DNA from: Rhodobacter sp.
GTDB taxonomy: Bacteria; Pseudomonadota; Alphaproteobacteria; Rhodobacterales; Rhodobacteraceae
NCBI GenBank assembly: GCA_027484145.1
Contig: JAIXUH010000002.1
Coordinates: forward strand, 124,001-188,000
Length of the DNA stretch: 64,000 bases
Reading direction: 5' to 3'
Below are positions 62,963 to 64,000 of this stretch, piece after piece (position 1 is the first letter of the stretch; the number at the start of each line of letters is the position of its first letter). A program made the translations under genes and the position numbers. Under the pieces are notes generated by a model that worked only from the letters and a program-made list of their open reading frames with translations, did not search any database and was not told the origin of the DNA.

Positions 62963-63559
62963 TCAGTTGCCTGTGGGGGCCGGTTCCGCAGCGGCAGGTG
63001 CGGCAGGGGCCGCGCAGGCGGCGGTCAGGTCGTTGTAACGGTCCACGATCCAGCCCGGCGCATCCTGCGGAATGTTCTTGTCGATGTTGGCCTGAAAGCT
63101 GGCGAACACCTTGGCCGAGCGCGACTCGTCAACCATCGGGATCGTGTTGGCTGCAACGGCGCGGTCATAGACAATGAAGGCCACCGCCACCAGAAGCACG
63201 CCGCGCACCACGCCGAACAGGAAGCCAAGCGCCTGATCGATCCCGCCAAGGGCCGAGCGCTGCACGACCGACGAAAACAGCGGCGTGAACAGGGCCGCAA
63301 TCACAAGGCCGATGGCAAAGACCGCCGCAAAGGCGCCGATGATCGACAATTCGCAACTGTCGCCCAGAAATTCGCCGACCACGGGCAATTCCTTGATCAG
63401 CGGTTGCGCCGTGGGGGCGAAGAGGAACGCAAGAATGGCTGCACCGACCCAACCTGCAATCGCCATCGATTCCCGCACAAGGCCGCGCGAATAGGCAAGG
63501 ATCGCAGACAAGACAATGATACCGGCCGCAGCGGCGTCAACGATGGTAAAGCCTTCCAT
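62963..63559 (-). CDS. cvpA: CvpA-family membrane protein
   Basis: A 198-residue protein with four N-terminal membrane helices (IVDAAAAGIIVLSAILAYSRGL, GWVGAAILAFLFA, IIGAFAAVFAIGLVIAALF, GFLFGVVRGVLLVAVAFIVYD) and a periplasmic Ala/Pro-rich tail. The helix set matches the CvpA/colicin V production family, which is often beside purF, as here. Its role may involve envelope stress; precise function is unsettled. Confidence 0.92.
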   Translation of the reverse strand: MEGFTIVDAAAAGIIVLSAILAYSRGLVRESMAIAGWVGAAILAFLFAPTAQPLIKELPVVGEFLGDSCELSIIGAFAAVFAIGLVIAALFTPLFSSVVQRSALGGIDQALGFLFGVVRGVLLVAVAFIVYDRAVAANTIPMVDESRSAKVFASFQANIDKNIPQDAPGWIVDRYNDLTAACAAPAAPAAAEPAPTGN

Positions 63560-63577
63560 TCCGTACTCCCAGGGGCG

Positions 63578-64000
63578 TCAGCCCGCACCGAACATCTCGC
63601 CCACGAATGCCGTCAAGTCCGGCATTTCGCGCAGCCGCATGCCCTCGGCCGATCCGCATTTGGACCGACTTGGCACGGTGGCCTGTTGAAAACCAAGTTT
63701 CGCGGCCTCTTTCAACCTGTTTTCGGTCTGACTGACAGGGCGCAGCGCACCAGACAGCGAGATTTCCCCGAAAAGCACCATGTCTGGCGGAATTGCCACA
63801 TCCTCGCGCGCACTTAGCAAAGCGGCGGCCACCGCAAGATCGGCGGCTGGTTCGTTGACGCGCAAGCCCCCGGCCACGTTCAGAAACACATCCAATCCGG
63901 CAAACGGAATGCCGCAGCGCGCCTCCAGCACGGCCAGAATCGTGGACAAGCGCCCCGAATCAAGGCCGACCACGGTGCGTCGCGGCGTGCCAAGGGTCGA
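63578..64000 (-). CDS. radA: DNA repair protein RadA, C-terminal part, 5' truncated
   Basis: The last about 140 residues of RadA, which helps RecA-mediated strand exchange. The frame is open to the window edge (STLGTPRRTVVGLDSGRL). The visible part is the Lon-protease-like domain: LSTILAVLEARCGIPFAGLDVFLNVAGGLRVNEPAADLAVAAALL, then VLFGEISLSGALRPVSQTENRLKEAAKLGF. The KNRFG and ATPase motifs lie outside the window. A GTG at 63973 is internal. Confidence 0.94.
   Translation of the reverse strand, partial: STLGTPRRTVVGLDSGRLSTILAVLEARCGIPFAGLDVFLNVAGGLRVNEPAADLAVAAALLSAREDVAIPPDMVLFGEISLSGALRPVSQTENRLKEAAKLGFQQATVPSRSKCGSAEGMRLREMPDLTAFVGEMFGAG

Overview
The window is about 64 kb of GC-rich chromosomal DNA from an alphaproteobacterium, almost certainly a member of the Rhodobacteraceae (Rhodobacter/Tabrizicola/Gemmobacter-like). 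This rests on three things: a gene transfer agent (GTA) structural cluster in the Rhodobacter capsulatus order, a pyruvate dehydrogenase operon whose E1 beta carries its own lipoyl domain, and the overall gene content. No rRNA, tRNA, CRISPR array, transposase or integrase was seen. Both ends cut genes: the GTA terminase at the left and radA at the right.

Region 1 (1-13.3 kb, + strand) is the GTA head and tail cluster from the C-terminus of the large terminase (g2) through portal, protease, capsid, connector, tail tube, chaperones, tape measure, distal tail, Fe-S hub, peptidase and the host-specificity protein (g15). A minus-strand membrane-protein gene sits between terminase and portal, a perfect hairpin follows the capsid gene, and the small g10.1 frame runs unusually far into g11.

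Region 2 (13.3-19.9 kb) is histidine utilisation. hutI-hutH-hutU read leftward and hutF-hutC rightward from a shared promoter region with a palindromic candidate HutC site. Region 3 (19.9-29.5 kb) is a LacI-controlled importer operon: solute-binding protein, two permeases, two ATPases, two small unidentified membrane proteins and a VOC-fold protein, ending in a fused dihydroxyacetone kinase. Two operator-like sites share a 12-base core.

Region 4 (29.6-38.8 kb) is a chemotaxis cluster: STAS, cheY, cheA, cheW, cheR, cheY2 and an unknown gene on +, then cheD, a receiver-less cheB and a large PAS-containing chemoreceptor on -. Region 5 (38.9-49.1 kb) is central metabolism: a fused 2-oxoacid dehydrogenase E1, glutaryl-CoA dehydrogenase with a divergent LysR regulator, an esterase, a 45-residue small ORF, cysE and pdhABC. 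Region 6 (49.4-53.6 kb) looks like an insertion between pdhA and ftsB: an ECF42-type sigma factor with its DGPF partner, a membrane protein and an orphan chemoreceptor.

Region 7 (53.7-64 kb) is housekeeping: ftsB, class I aldolase, a short-chain dehydrogenase, pgk, two tandem cyclophilins, a PLP-dependent sulfur amino acid lyase, a second short-chain dehydrogenase, DUF1801 and DUF2199 proteins, purF, cvpA and radA. Intergenic regions carry several palindromic elements. Two of them (41.1 and 49.2 kb) are clearly copies of one double-hairpin family and a third (25.1 kb) is similar in design; these are the most interesting unexplained structures here. All calls come from reading the sequence; no database search was run.
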